This document shows positions 47,338-58,469 of a stretch of 64,000 nt of DNA, piece after piece; the first letter of the stretch is position 1; every line of letters starts with the position of its first letter. This stretch comes from Zizania palustris (Eukaryota; Streptophyta; Magnoliopsida; Poales; Poaceae), in NCBI GenBank assembly GCA_019279435.1, contig JAAALK010000289.1, forward strand, positions 49,107,164 through 49,171,163. The letters run 5' to 3'. Position numbers and translations under genes: made by a program. Below the pieces are notes generated by a model. The model was not told the DNA's origin, ran no database searches, and worked only from the letters and a program-made list of their open reading frames with translations.

Positions 47338-47354
47338 GAGATCTAGGGGGAGAA
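47338..47354 (+). promoter_or_regulatory. Polypurine tract
   Basis: GAGATCTAGGGGGAGAA lies directly before the 3' LTR, the expected plus-strand primer for copia elements. Confidence 0.8.
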
Positions 47355-47788
47355 TGTTAGGATAAGATCTCGGGGAGAGAGATTCGGATCCCTCTCCCCA
47401 CATGCGCACTTAGTCCCGTTCCCTCAACAAACCCCCCTATTCTCACTGTGCCCTGATCGGGGGCGCCCCAACCGAACCATAGTTGAGGGGCCCCTGCCGC
47501 TAGCGCTATATTAAGGGGGAAGGGCTCAGGCGTCATGGTACTGATACCTTGCACGCCCAAACACCTTCCCCACATCCCTACTGACCCGATCTAACACTTG
47601 CGCTAAGCGGCGGGAAGCCTCCCTCGCCGCACCGACGCCATGGCATCGTCCTCATCAACTCCGGCCCCCTCCGGTGAAGGTACACAATCCCTAACCCTCT
47701 CTGTTTTACCTATTAAAAACCTATGCCATGTTTACACCCAATTAAACCCTGCTAGACCTAGGCTAGAGATCTAACCTAGGCTTTAACA
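47355..47788 (+). repeat. Copia 3' LTR
   Basis: Same length as the 5' LTR and identical apart from the four transitions listed for the whole element. Confidence 0.95.
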
Positions 47789-47793
47789 TATAT

Positions 47794-48196
47794 CTCTTCT
47801 AAGCGCATGCACTAGCTTAAACATAAATTTATAAAGGCAAGTAACATAGGGGTTAAAATTTACATGCTATATTCGTATGCATGCCTTACTTCTTTTGTAA
47901 ATAAATTAAAAGTGTGATGTTGTATTTGAATTCAGTCCATTCTTATTCACTTAGACTATCACATGCGAGGTGTGTGACTTTACACGGGCTTAAATGTTGG
48001 GGCGCTGAAGTTAGGTCACGTATACTTAGTATATTTTATATATGAGTTTTGATTTTCTCTAGATTTATATATAGCCTAAATTAAGTTGTTCAGTTACACA
48101 AAATGTTTATCTGTTTAATTAACTTTCAATTTTCTAGTTATCGGGGCCGATCGATATCAACGCTCACAACATGCATGGAGGAGGAGATGCACATGC
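47794..48196. other. AT-rich intergenic DNA
   Basis: No gene or element ends recognised. Confidence 0.5.
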
Positions 48197-48319
48197 ACCC
48201 TACTGGAAACCGAGTGTTCGCCGGGTGTTAGGGTTTTGCCAAATGTATTTCCTCGGATACTTAGCAAACCTAATTTTACCACAGACACTCAACGAATCCT
48301 TGTATTAAGTCCGGTAGTG
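48197..48319. mobile_element. Degenerate miniature CACTA
   Basis: CCCTACTGGAAACCGAGTG at the left and AGTCCGGTAGTG at the right, with CGCCGGGTG and TTAGCAAAC between, look like a decayed 120-bp member of the TTTGCCGAGTG family. Confidence 0.5.
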
Positions 48320-49119
48320 CACTAGGTGTAACTTGACCAACAATAATCTGCTAGCTTCTCTTGACGCTTAATGTTTTGTCGATACGTGAATCTATCTACA
48401 ATCTTGAATAAATTAGCTTATATATATGCTCAAGTAGAGAAGAATACATCTGGTTTGGGTAGGTGTAGGAATAATTAAGTGTTATATATTGTTTGCTTTC
48501 ATTTCATGATGCTTTCTCTTCCTTTATCCTCCATTGACGAACCATGCATGCACGATAAAGCTGAGATCATATCATCGATCTCAAGTAGTGGAAAACATGG
48601 AACCGATGCTGTCGTCGGGCCCAGATGCAAACACGTACAGCAGAAATCATGGATATGGTCGGCTTTCTTTCGTCTTAAGGAAGAAGACTCTTCCAGTTGA
48701 TGCAATACTTTTTTTTTTTGGCTTTCGAATTGGCGTCCGAAAGAATAAAGACGACGAAGACGATATGATGATGAATCTCTCTAGCTAGTTGCATGACACG
48801 GCTCGATGTACTTTTGCGTTGCGAGAGGGGCTAAAGCGAGAACTCGTATGAACATGCATTCCACGTCTGCATGTATGCGTAATGGAAGCAAGGCTGGTTG
48901 GTGAGTTAAGATGATATGATTCCAGCTTGGCTTGTTGTGTGGAGTTTGTGCGCACGTCGCATCATATCTCTCCCTTTGGCCTTGCTTTGGGATGTGTCTG
49001 TTTCGAGAGCCTTGAGATCTCTGCTAATTTGTTCATCCTAGGAGTAGGAGGATTGGAAGCGAATATTGCCAAATTCCTGTAGCAACATATGACACACTCA
49101 TTGGCTTCATTGCTGGGCA
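48320..49119. other. Intergenic DNA
   Basis: Small open frames near 48480-48790 lack any motif, intron signal or codon bias I can support. No element ends seen. Confidence 0.5.
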
Positions 49120-50567
49120 CACTACCTAAAAAAGCAGTGACGTAGCGGAACGAAATCGTTGGGTGTGTAGTTAATATATGTTTTAATTTTGTATGATATC
49201 ATAAATTTTATATATACATATATTTTTTTGTGCAAAACTACTATATATAAATATAGCAATAATATATTATAACATTGTAAAATGGTATAAATTGAGCTAT
49301 TTAACTGTTTAAAAATAGATTGGACGTAAAGATATACCTATTATGATCTTGATGGACCATTTTCGGGGTGGTCTCGGGCCTACCTGGACCACTCCCTGGC
49401 TACGCCACTGTAAAAAAGATCATCAGTGATGGGTCATAACAGCCATTAGTAACAGACATCGTACTCGGTACTCTTATCGTGTCAGTAATGACCTATCATT
49501 AGAGACAGGTATACACCCGTCACTAAAGGTCACCTTTAGTGACGAGTATAGATGTTCACGCGTTACGAAAAGTTGATTTTTCTTCATTTCAGATCTATTC
49601 TATACAATTTTGTTTAGTTTCTTTCAGTTCAAATGAGTTGACGATTTGATCTGAGGTGGTCATGAAGGGGCTCTTTTCGTCATTTTGTCATCGTTCTGAT
49701 GTGGATTTCCATGTGGTCATCATGGGTGAGGCATCTACCCCGAGCCACAATAGAGAAGGAGAGACAATGACGATGAAGAAGAAGAATAGATCCGAGGTGG
49801 TAATGAAGGCGCTCTTTTCATTATTTTTGTCGTTGTCCCGATATGATTTTTATGTGGTCATCGTCAGTGAGATCTCTACCTTAAGACAAAATAGAGGAGG
49901 AGAGGCGATGATAAAGAAGTAGGAGATAAAGAGGTGATAACAATGAAGGAGAGCAAGCAATAAGATTTGGTGAAGTAATGGTAATAACTATGTACCCTTT
50001 GTTGAAGCAGTTCAATACCGATGACCTCATAGTTGTGTGGAGCATAAAGTAATGCCGGTCACCGTTAAGTAGATCTTGTAGTGACGCCAACCACCATCGA
50101 TAGAGCTCGAAATGAGAATGATAAAGATCAAGTAGAGAGAGCAAGAGAGGTAAGTTATGGAATGGTTGAGAGTAAAGACTGAAGAGAGGAGACAAAGTTT
50201 TATAATAGTGTGTGTATGTTTTCAAACTAGTGTTCTTCTGTCTACCCAAATTTTCAAAAAAATTGTATGTGTCGGTCTTTAGTAACGAGTCTAGATATTC
50301 ACGTGTCACTAAAGGTAGGTCTTTAGTGATGGGTCCGACACATGTTACTAAAGGTAGGTCTTTAGTGACGGGTCTCAACATTGTCTGTCACTAAATATTA
50401 GTTTAAAATTTAACAACTCATTAGTAATGGACATCATTGAGGTCTGTCACTGAAGGTAGGTCTTTAGTGATGGTTGTAAACACACCCATCACTAAAGGTA
50501 TATTAGTGACGTATGTCTTTTATCCATCACTAAAGCTACGTCACTAAAGATCATTTGTGTGATAGTG
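49120..50567. mobile_element. CACTA-like element (TTTAGTGACGGGT type)
   Basis: It starts CACTACCTAAAAAAGATC (with a hAT MITE inside the tip) and ends, on the complement, CACTATCACACAAATGATC. Both ends carry alternating TTTAGTGACGGGTC-type subterminal motifs (49440-49560, 50270-50560). The flanking triplets (GCA and TCA) do not match perfectly. No transposase. Confidence 0.65.
49127..49418. mobile_element. hAT MITE, 276 bp
   Basis: The insert at 49135-49410 has inverted ends CAGTGACGTAGCGGAACG and CAGTGGCGTAGCCAGG. It is flanked by a perfect 8-bp duplication TAAAAAAG (49127-49134, 49411-49418). It sits 15 bp inside the CACTA-like terminus. Confidence 0.9.
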
Positions 50568-51379
50568 TCAGGGTCTGACATGGATAGTGGTAAAGATTGT
50601 CGATGATGACGAAGATTATACGTGTTGGAAGGAGGTTAGCTATTAGTGACTGTATAGAACCACTTTATAGCAAGGTAGATATAAACTAAATGAGAATAAT
50701 CTAGTGAGTGACGATCCGATACCTAAAACTCCTAGATCTCCTTCTCCTTGGGTTCTCCTCTCTTTTCTTCTCCTTCCTAGCGTTTTTCTTCCCTCCTTCT
50801 AAGTGTTCTCCTCTTTTTTCTTCTCCTCCCTGACATGATCATGTGATGTCCCTCCTTGGTGTTCTCTTCCTGCATGTCCTTGGGCTCAGCTCAGTGCTGT
50901 CACCAGTTGCGACGGTGATGGCCGGATCCAAGCCACACGTGCCTCCCTTCACCAAATCTGACCATGTGCGCGTCTCTCATCACTAGATCCGGTTGCATGT
51001 GCGCCTCCCACCATCAGATCGAAGCCACACACACCTCCCTCACACCGTTGGGCCACATTTCTAGCCATCGGTAGCCTCGGTGGTGTCGTCAGGGGTGGGC
51101 ATGTATGGATTTAAGGATATGCAATTGAATACCCATTATTTTTGCCAAAAAACTATATATATATAGTGTATCCTATATATATGTATCAAAAATAAAAATA
51201 AATTCAATAAAAAAGCTCACTCAGTCTTCAATTTCTCATTCCCTACTACACCTTGCACTGAACCAATAAGAAAATTTGGCTCACAGGCCCAATTGACCAA
51301 CTGGCCATCCCTCTATGCTCTAACCCTAACCCTTTCTCTCCTCTTAGGCTCTCACTCTCCCGGGACCTAGGTTCCCCCA
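50568..51379. other. Intergenic DNA
   Basis: Pyrimidine-rich near 50720-50830 and then mixed sequence. No gene or element ends that I can support. Confidence 0.45.
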
Positions 51380-52360
51380 TGAGGGCCTATTCGGTTGACA
51401 GGGATTTAATCCCCAAATGGATTCTATCCTAGGAGGGATTGAGTGAATCCCTCTCATGTCACTCAATCCCTCTCCTAGATTAATTTCCCTTGGGATTAAA
51501 CCCCTCCCTTTAATTATGTGTTCTTTTGGCTAGGATTAAATCCCTTTGGGGTTTATGATATCTAACCATCATGTTGAAACAAATTAATCACACAATAATC
51601 ACAAAAAGAAAGATCAATGTACTGAAGACACATCGTAGATGCAGATCAAAGAAAAGTTCTTTCCTGGCAAATAGACACAGAACTATTGAAAGCAAGATAT
51701 ATTCTCAAAGCACTCCTACAAGAACAATAGACACAGAAGCAACTACCACATACAAGATTCAGAAACAAATACACCATATATATTCTTTCCTAGCAACCAT
51801 GGCTGATTTACCGACTCGAAAGAAAAGTTGTCGCTCACCAAATATCTACTGCGGTCTGCATAGAAGGGCGTGGCGGGGTGGCCAGTCTGCGCGGTGGCCG
51901 GCGGCTAGTGGGCGTCGGTGCTCGGGGTGGGCACGGCGGGCGCGTAGGCGAGGCGAGTAGGGCGCGGCGGCGGGGTAGGCAGGCCGGGCGGGCGCCTCGG
52001 GGCGGGCATGACGGCGGGGCATACAGGGCGGGGCGGGCACGACAGCGGGGCAGGCGGGGCGGGGCGGGCGTGGAGGCGGGGCGAGCGTGGAGGTGGGGTA
52101 GGGGACACGCACGGTGGCGGGGTAGGGGGACAGGCGCGGCTGCGGGTAGAGTTGGGGGGAAATTTTCCTCTAGTAGGCTGGGGTGGGTAAATTCCCGGCC
52201 CAAGTGAGGGAAAAATTTCAGTGTTGGGCCTGGAATAAAACCTCGAGTGGGCTAACCGAACACTCTTTTTTTAATGGGCTGGGTTTTTTCCAGGCCGAGA
52301 TTTTCCCCGTGGATTGCGGCCCAATCCCGGTTATTCCCTACCAAAACGAACAAGGCCTGA
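51380..52360. mobile_element. Harbinger-like element with GC-rich core, 975 bp
   Basis: The element at 51383-52357 begins GGGCCTATTCGGTTGACAGG and, on the complement, ends GGCCTTGTTCGTTTTGGTAG. It is flanked by TGA on both sides (51380-51382, 52358-52360). The core (51880-52150) is G-rich and repetitive. No transposase. Overlapping frames in the core are compositional. Confidence 0.6.
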
Positions 52361-52869
52361 GTGAGGTGTTCACGCGAGTGAGACGGCCAAACGCCTAAGC
52401 GGGTTACGAGCACGATGACCAGTGGGCTCACAACGCCACAGGCCACATGCCACATGCCACAACAGTCGGCGCCTGGCACCCGACGGACGACAGTCGATGG
52501 GGTGGCGACCTTGTGGGCCCACTGCGGTGGACTAGCGGCGGCGAGCAACCAGCGCCCGATGGGGTAGCAACGACACATTGACGGTGGGGCAACGGAGCAT
52601 ATAACCAGCGATTAGGTGGGCAGCGGCACCGACGGTGCCGTGGGTGGGGTGCTGAGCAATCGAGTAACCGGAGCAGTCAACACGACCGTTGGTGAGCTGG
52701 TCAACTGGTGAGGAATTGGGAATTGGGAAATGAAAATTGTGATTGTGTAGTAATTTGTTAAATTGGTCGATTTGTTATTGTACTTTACCAATGCTTGTGA
52801 TTTGTGAATTCATGGCAATGTGAATATGTGTATGTCACAACAGTTAGCAGTTAGTACTTAGCAATAGCA
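52361..52869. other. Flank of the hAT element, possibly older hAT leader
   Basis: No gene. Because a hAT zinc-finger relic lies on the plus strand at 54751, this stretch may be the leader of that older hAT element; this is inference. Confidence 0.3.
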
Positions 52870-54722
52870 TTGATACTCAGTGGCGAAGCTAGAACAAAAT
52901 GGAGAGGGGTGCAGGAATAAAGAAGGGCTAAACTATAATTATCAAACCGAAGAATTTCATAAAAAATATTTTAAGAGAAAAAATGAACCAACGAAAAAAC
53001 ACAATACATTACCTTTAACATTAGTCATCAAATCTACGACCTTGCATTTTCATGAAGCGACGAACCACGGCCTCATTGGTGACTTTCAACAACTCTTCTT
53101 TCTCCACATAGCAAATAAGGCTATTGCTCATATATATATCACCAATGCGATTGCGCAATTCTGTTTTCACAATTTTCATGGCTGAGAAACACCTCTCAAC
53201 TGTAGCAGTAGCAACAGGTAGCACTAGCACAAGCTTCAAAAGTCGGTAAACCATTGGATAACGTTCGTGTTTTCTAGTCTTCACCATTCTTTGAGAAAGC
53301 TCGGCAACAGTTTGTAGGTCGGAGAACCTTTCATCATCTCTCACATCATATATGTAGAGGCCAAGCTCGTGGTTAAGATCCCTCAAATTCCCAGAATCAA
53401 AATCATGTGGATAAAGCTTCGCAAGGCTCATCAAATTTTCTATACTAAAATCATGGAATGAGTCTCTTGGACTAAAAGCTGCTGAGCAAACAAGCAATTG
53501 AGAGCTTGTCTCATTGAAGCGGCTATCAAGCTCTTGAAGTAGCCAATCAATAACATCATTAAAACAATCTACCTGATAATAATGCTTGTTCGTAATTCCA
53601 GATTTATGCCTCCGCTTCTTTGGATCAATATATTCGTCTTCCATTTCCAATTTGCAAATATCATTCTTGTCACAAAATCCATGGACATCGTCTAATAGCA
53701 TCATCCACTTTTCCCTTCTAAGTTCATCCAATTGGCATTTAGTTGCTTTCACACATTTAATAGCATTCACTATGTCTTGATCCTTCCGTTGCAATGCTAA
53801 TGACAAGGTATTTGTGATTCCTAATATAGTCAACATGAGATGCAAATAGAAGATAGAGTCAAAAGACTGAAAGTATTGTAAAAGATTTGATGCTTGATCT
53901 CTGATCTTCCAATCTTTTTTATCTTTTTCCACAATTTCTAGTACCTTGACTATTGTAGGAAACATGTCAACCAAACTTTTGAGAGATTTATAATGGGAAC
54001 TCCAACGAGTATCTCCAGGTCTTTGAAGACTTTGCTCTTGATTCAACCCTGTCCCAGTCTGAAGTTGCCCACAGCCTAATGCTTTACTCATTTCTTGAAG
54101 ATTAATATCTCTAATCATGTCCCTTCTCTTAGATGATCCACCCACGACATTCAATAATATAGAGATCATAGTAAAAAATTCACTAACCCCTTTATGCTTT
54201 CTCGCAATGGCCACAAGGACTAATTGGAGTTGGTGAGCAAAACAGTGAACATAATAAGCTGAACTATTTTCTCTCATAATCAATGATTGTAAGCCATTGA
54301 ACTCACCTCGCATATTGCTAGCACCATCATATCGCTGATCGCAGGAGCCAGGATGCGGAGCGCCGAGCCAACGACGGCGCAGGAGCCAGAAATCGCCAAT
54401 TCGTAATCGTCGTGGGCGTGGACCTGCGTGGTGGGCTGCTGGCGAATACAGAGAGTCAGGGAGGCGATACGTCGTTGGTGACTTGGTGTTGGCGTGGGCT
54501 GTGGTGTTTTGCCTTGCTGCTTGTTGGGCTGCTGGTGGCATTTGTGAGCTCCTAGCAGGCTGCTTGTTGCTAGCTTGCGAAATGGGCCATGGGGGGTGCA
54601 GTGCGTTGGCCCAAGAGGGGTGCAAAAAGGGCCAAAATGTAGGGGTAAGTACTGTTTTTGTTTTTTTGGGGGGGTTCATCTGCATCCACAATATTCTATT
54701 GGGCTTCGCCCCTGTTGATACT
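52870..54722 (-). mobile_element. hAT transposon, internally deleted
   Basis: The element at 52878-54714 has inverted ends CAGTGGCGAAGCTAGAAC and CAGGGGCGAAGCCCAAT. A perfect 8-bp target duplication TTGATACT flanks it (52870-52877, 54715-54722). At 1837 bp it holds only the C-terminal half of a transposase. Confidence 0.95.
53021..54691 (-). pseudogene. hAT transposase, C-terminal half
   Basis: A 556-codon frame runs nearly end to end in the element. Residues 1 to about 117 are Pro/Ala/Arg-rich and include terminal sequence of the element; no zinc finger is seen. From about 118 it matches ZMYM1/TTF-type plant hAT transposases: RYDGASNMRGEFNGLQSL, YYVHCFAHQLQLVLVAIARK and GDTRWSSHYKSL. The hAT dimerisation domain closes it (LPVATATVERCFSAMKIVK, then RNRIGDIYMSNSLICYVEKE). 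The TTF/BED finger and the first part of the RNase H-like core are missing, so it should not be active. The frame itself is unbroken. Confidence 0.85.
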
Positions 54723-55042
54723 TTTATTATTTTAATTTTAATTCTAAAACATGAAGAGGAAGAATACTGACAGTACTGATTTAAGAGCTTTCTTGGAAAG
54801 AGCTACTGCAAAAGAAGAGAACCTGAATCAAAGTTGTGTGTGTAGGTACGCGTCACTTCCAATATAAATGGTTTGCTGAATTCAAGTGGATTGAGTATAG
54901 TGTGAAAAAAGATTCTACATATTGCTTTGTTTGCTATTTATTCAAAGATAATTATAAGTTTACTGGTGGATATGCTTTTGTTGATGAAGGGTTTAGAATT
55001 GGAATACGAAAAGGAGAATTCATAAGCATGTTTAGGGTATGA
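54723..55042 (+). pseudogene. hAT N-terminal TTF zinc-finger relic
   Basis: Plus-strand sequence outside the hAT target duplication encodes FQYKWFAEFKWIEYSVKKDS, then TYCFVCYLF and YAFVDEGFR. This is the TTF-type finger of ZMYM1-like hAT transposases, in the opposite orientation to the adjacent element. It is a separate, older hAT copy, cut on the right near 55042. Confidence 0.7.
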
Positions 55043-55082
55043 CTATTTAGGCGTATATACCCACTAAATGACATATGTGTCC

Positions 55083-55998
55083 ATACACTACCAGAAAACA
55101 AACGTTTGCCGAGTGCCACGATGTTTGTCGAGTGCAATTCATCGGGCACTCGGCAAACACTATTTTGTCGAGTGCCAGATGTCATGCACTCGGCAAACAT
55201 CGTGGCACTCGGCAATTCTAGCTCTTTGCCGAGTGCACTGTAGGTGGCACTCGGCAAACAACCTGAAAAATCCCCCGCCCAATTTTTTGCTAACGGCGTG
55301 ATGACGACACAGGTGATTTTTTGGGTTTGCCGAGTGCCACTAACGGACACTCGGCAAACCCTAGCCTTTGCTGAGTGCCACCAGAAAAACACTCGGCAAA
55401 GATGAAATACCCATTATTTCATGTGAAAACACATTTTGAGTCCATATCACAATTTAAAAATGTTTTGAACCTGAATTTTTTTTATAGTCATAATTCAACA
55501 TCTTTTAATCCATGGAGAATTTTCATCCTTTTATGAGTGGGTTTGATATTTTTAATAAAATAATTGTATTTGTAGGATTTACTTCCAATGGGTCAAATTT
55601 GAAATGCATGTACATGAAATAATGACTCAAAAATTATGGAAAAATCATATTTGTGTTCATGATTACATTTGTAATCTTTTACAACTAAATATAACTAAAT
55701 TTTTAAAATCTAATTTACGACACTCGACCGGCAATATGCAGGTTAATGGTTTTTTAATTATAGAAAATGTAATTGATGTGTCAACCGGCTACGTTTGCCG
55801 AGTGCTATACGTGGCACTCGGCAAAGACTTCGCCGAGTGCCCGATAAAAAACACTCGGCGAACCCTCACGTCACCGACACAGCTATCGCCGAGAGGGGTT
55901 CGCCGAGTGTGGCACTCGGCGAAGCCTTTGCCGAGTGCATTGTGGGCTTCGCCGAGTGCCCTAGGCACTCGGCAAACCCTAGTGTTCCCGTAGTGATA
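55083..55998. mobile_element. CACTA MITE, 910 bp
   Basis: Ends are CACTACCAGAAAAC (55086) and, on the complement, CACTACGGGAACAC ending at 55995, flanked by ATA (55083-55085, 55996-55998). Many TTTGCCGAGTG motifs at both ends and an AT-rich core place it in the same family as the nested pair at 36-40 kb. Confidence 0.9.
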
Positions 55999-58015
55999 TA
56001 ACTGTTTACGTGAACAGAAACAACGATGTAAAATTCCAAGCCCCTAAATTCATAAGGCCCAAGGGACGACCCTGCATGTAATAAACACGCATGATCGATC
56101 TTTTTCAAGAAATACACCCGCAATCATCTTAATTATATATATGTTGTTGCTTAGCACATGCAACAACAGTATCCAATCAAATTCAATATCTACCTTCCTT
56201 CCTTGTCAAAACGGTATCATCGACGACGGCTGCTGCTTTCATTTCATTAATTGCAGCAACGAACATGATCATGCATGCTGTCACAAGGTGCTAGCTAGAT
56301 AGCGTATGTACGTACATATATATCACCAGTACTGCACCACCAGTTAGTCAATATTGATTTCAATTCGACGTGTAGTACGTACTACTTATGACAAATATAA
56401 TGTTAGTAGATCACGGTTGAAACGTCAGGAACTGGAGTACGTGAAGATTATATTGTATTTATGGCCATCATGATGATCTAGACATACGATCATACACAAA
56501 GGAGAATTGAAGCACTGCAACAACTGCCCGGGAATGGATCGATTAGCTGCTCTGGTCCAAACCAAACTGTCCTCAGCTCTCTACATGATCGCGCTTTTAT
56601 TTCTCTACGCGATCTCTCGTGCGACCAACTAAGGACCGGTTTCAATTGTGATTGATTAGGGATGGCAATCAACTTTATTCCCCGTTCTCCGGCGAAGAAT
56701 TCTCTTGCTTAGGTCTAGTAGTTTGCATCCTAAAAAATTCGGACTCATTCTGTATATAGATGGAAATCTCGATTAATCTATATGAAAATAGATCGAAATC
56801 CCGAACTAGGGATGGAAATGAGGAACACGAAAAAAATGATTTGCAAGTCACATGTATTGATATGTTACTTTTTCTTGTTATGGAATGTTTCCGTTTGTCA
56901 TCCCTATTTCTGATGGTACATGCATTATATATTGAGTGGCAATAATGCTATACTTTACAAATATTTGCCGGTTTTGAGTTTAAGAGCTCCATAATGACTA
57001 GAAAATGAAATAAATATAATATAAATATTGTATAATTATAATTATTATATATATATATCAATACCATGTAGTTAGAACTGTGAGCTATAGCTAACCAACT
57101 CTCTAGTTTTTATAAGGTTGCACATGCCGTCCTTCTCTATGAGCACGTGTGTGTAGTGAAGTGTGCACAGATCTACAGCCTACAGGCTGGATATATATTT
57201 TTTATATTGTAAAAAAATACATTTTACACGTATTTAAAGGAATATACATCCGCTATGTACAGGCTTAAATCCACTTCAAAATACATTAAAATATAATATT
57301 TTCTAATCCGTCTATTTACCCATTAAATATACTACTTCCGTCCACAGATAAAAAAATACAGCTTTGATCTGTATATCAGGCATTCGTGATTATTTGAGTT
57401 CCACAAAACTCTCTAATATGCATCATTTTTCTCAAAGTATTTTTTTCATAAAAACGAAACAATCGTGACTACGACTGAAAAAATATCCATGTTTTTTTTA
57501 CTGTGGGAGTAGGAGCACTGAGCAGCCAGTGCAGTGAGGAGCACACATGCAATAGAAAAACGGCGATCAAATCTTGGCGGGGATTACGCAATGGATTGAT
57601 GACAAGTGTCAACGTAGGTTAATTCCTGTGGGTTTAATCAGTAGTCATCCTACTCGATCTCCACGCGCGCACGGATAGATTGAAGAAACGTAGCAACAGA
57701 AAATAACATCATCTCCAGATTAACTTGCATTGGTTGCCTCCTTCCCACGCCAAGCAAGCAGAAAAAGAGCTCAGCTCCCACTGGATGCAAATTTTCCGTT
57801 GTTTTTGCTGTCACTGATTCCGATGATCCAAACGGAGCTGCAGTACCTGAACTGAATCCAAAGGAACCTGAATCTTTTGTTTTTTTTACTCCGATCGAAA
57901 GGATGCATCGGAGCATTGTGCCCTCGTTAACCCCTGCATTTAGCTTACAGTACCTGATAATATATGGTATGGTGTCTTTGATGAGAAATCTTATAAGAAT
58001 TGAACTAAATCAAAG
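55999..58015. other. Upstream intergenic region of the GAUT7-like gene
   Basis: AT-rich with no gene recognised. Small open frames near 56490, 56760 and 57650 have no supporting motif. Confidence 0.5.
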
Positions 58016-58023
58016 TATATAAA
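58016..58023 (+). promoter_or_regulatory. Candidate TATA box of the GAUT7-like gene
   Basis: TATATAAA, about 450 bp before the start codon. If used, the 5' UTR would be about 420 nt, and the CT-rich stretch at 58230-58275 would lie within it. Confidence 0.3.
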
Positions 58024-58308
58024 GATAAGCTGCAAATGCCAAATGGTGGGTACTACGCTTAGCTTAGCTTAGCTAGACCAGACCACTTTACAGGAGAAAA
58101 CAAATGGAAATGCACTGTATGCGAATTGAGATTTGAGACAGCGAGAGGAGAGGAGATCGGAGAGAAAGAGACCCAGTACGCTCCAAAGCTAATTAAAGCA
58201 AAAGAGAAAGAAATTGGAGAGAGAAAACTGCTGTCTCCACTCTCCACTCCACTTCACTCTCTTCTCCAGCTCCGATCCAGGCAAGCAGAGTAGAGTACAG
58301 CAGATCAG

Positions 58309-58353
58309 ATGAATCGTGCTTGCGAGTCTTGTCTCTCCTGTGCTTGTGATTAG
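58309..58353 (+). CDS. Upstream ORF in the GAUT7-like 5' leader
   Basis: An ATG at 58309 opens a 14-codon frame, MNRACESCLSCACD, ending TAG at 58351-58353, 117 nt before the main ATG. Four of 14 residues are cysteine. It could lower or regulate translation of the main frame. Whether it is in the transcript is not proven. Confidence 0.35.
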   Translation: MNRACESCLSCACD

Positions 58354-58469
58354 CGAGCTGCGAGCCGGCAGCCGGCAGCCACCGACGAGGTCCTGACTGC
58401 CCCGTCCGTACGACCAGGAGGTGGAAGAGTAGCTAGCTAGCGGCTGGAGCGCAGGCGGCCTCGCTCGGT

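Larger units (their letters stand above)
41000..47793 (+). mobile_element. Full-length Ty1/copia retrotransposon, young
   Basis: Two 434-bp LTRs (41005-41438 and 47355-47788) flank a PBS, a long leader, gag-pol and a polypurine tract. The target duplication is TATAT on both sides (41000-41004, 47789-47793). The LTRs differ at four sites, all transitions: 41068, 41096, 41099, 41131. Total length is 6784 bp. Coding frames are broken by at least two or three frameshifts and one stop, so it is complete in structure but not autonomous. The long leader (41439-43027) has no clear ORF. Confidence 0.95.

Noticed and set aside
48479..48788. Possible small gene with two overlapping frames
   Set aside because: No homology that I recognise, no splice or promoter context, and open frames on both strands.
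51835..52207. Gly/Arg- and Pro/Arg-rich frames
   Set aside because: Repetitive G-rich core of a Harbinger-like element; compositional only.
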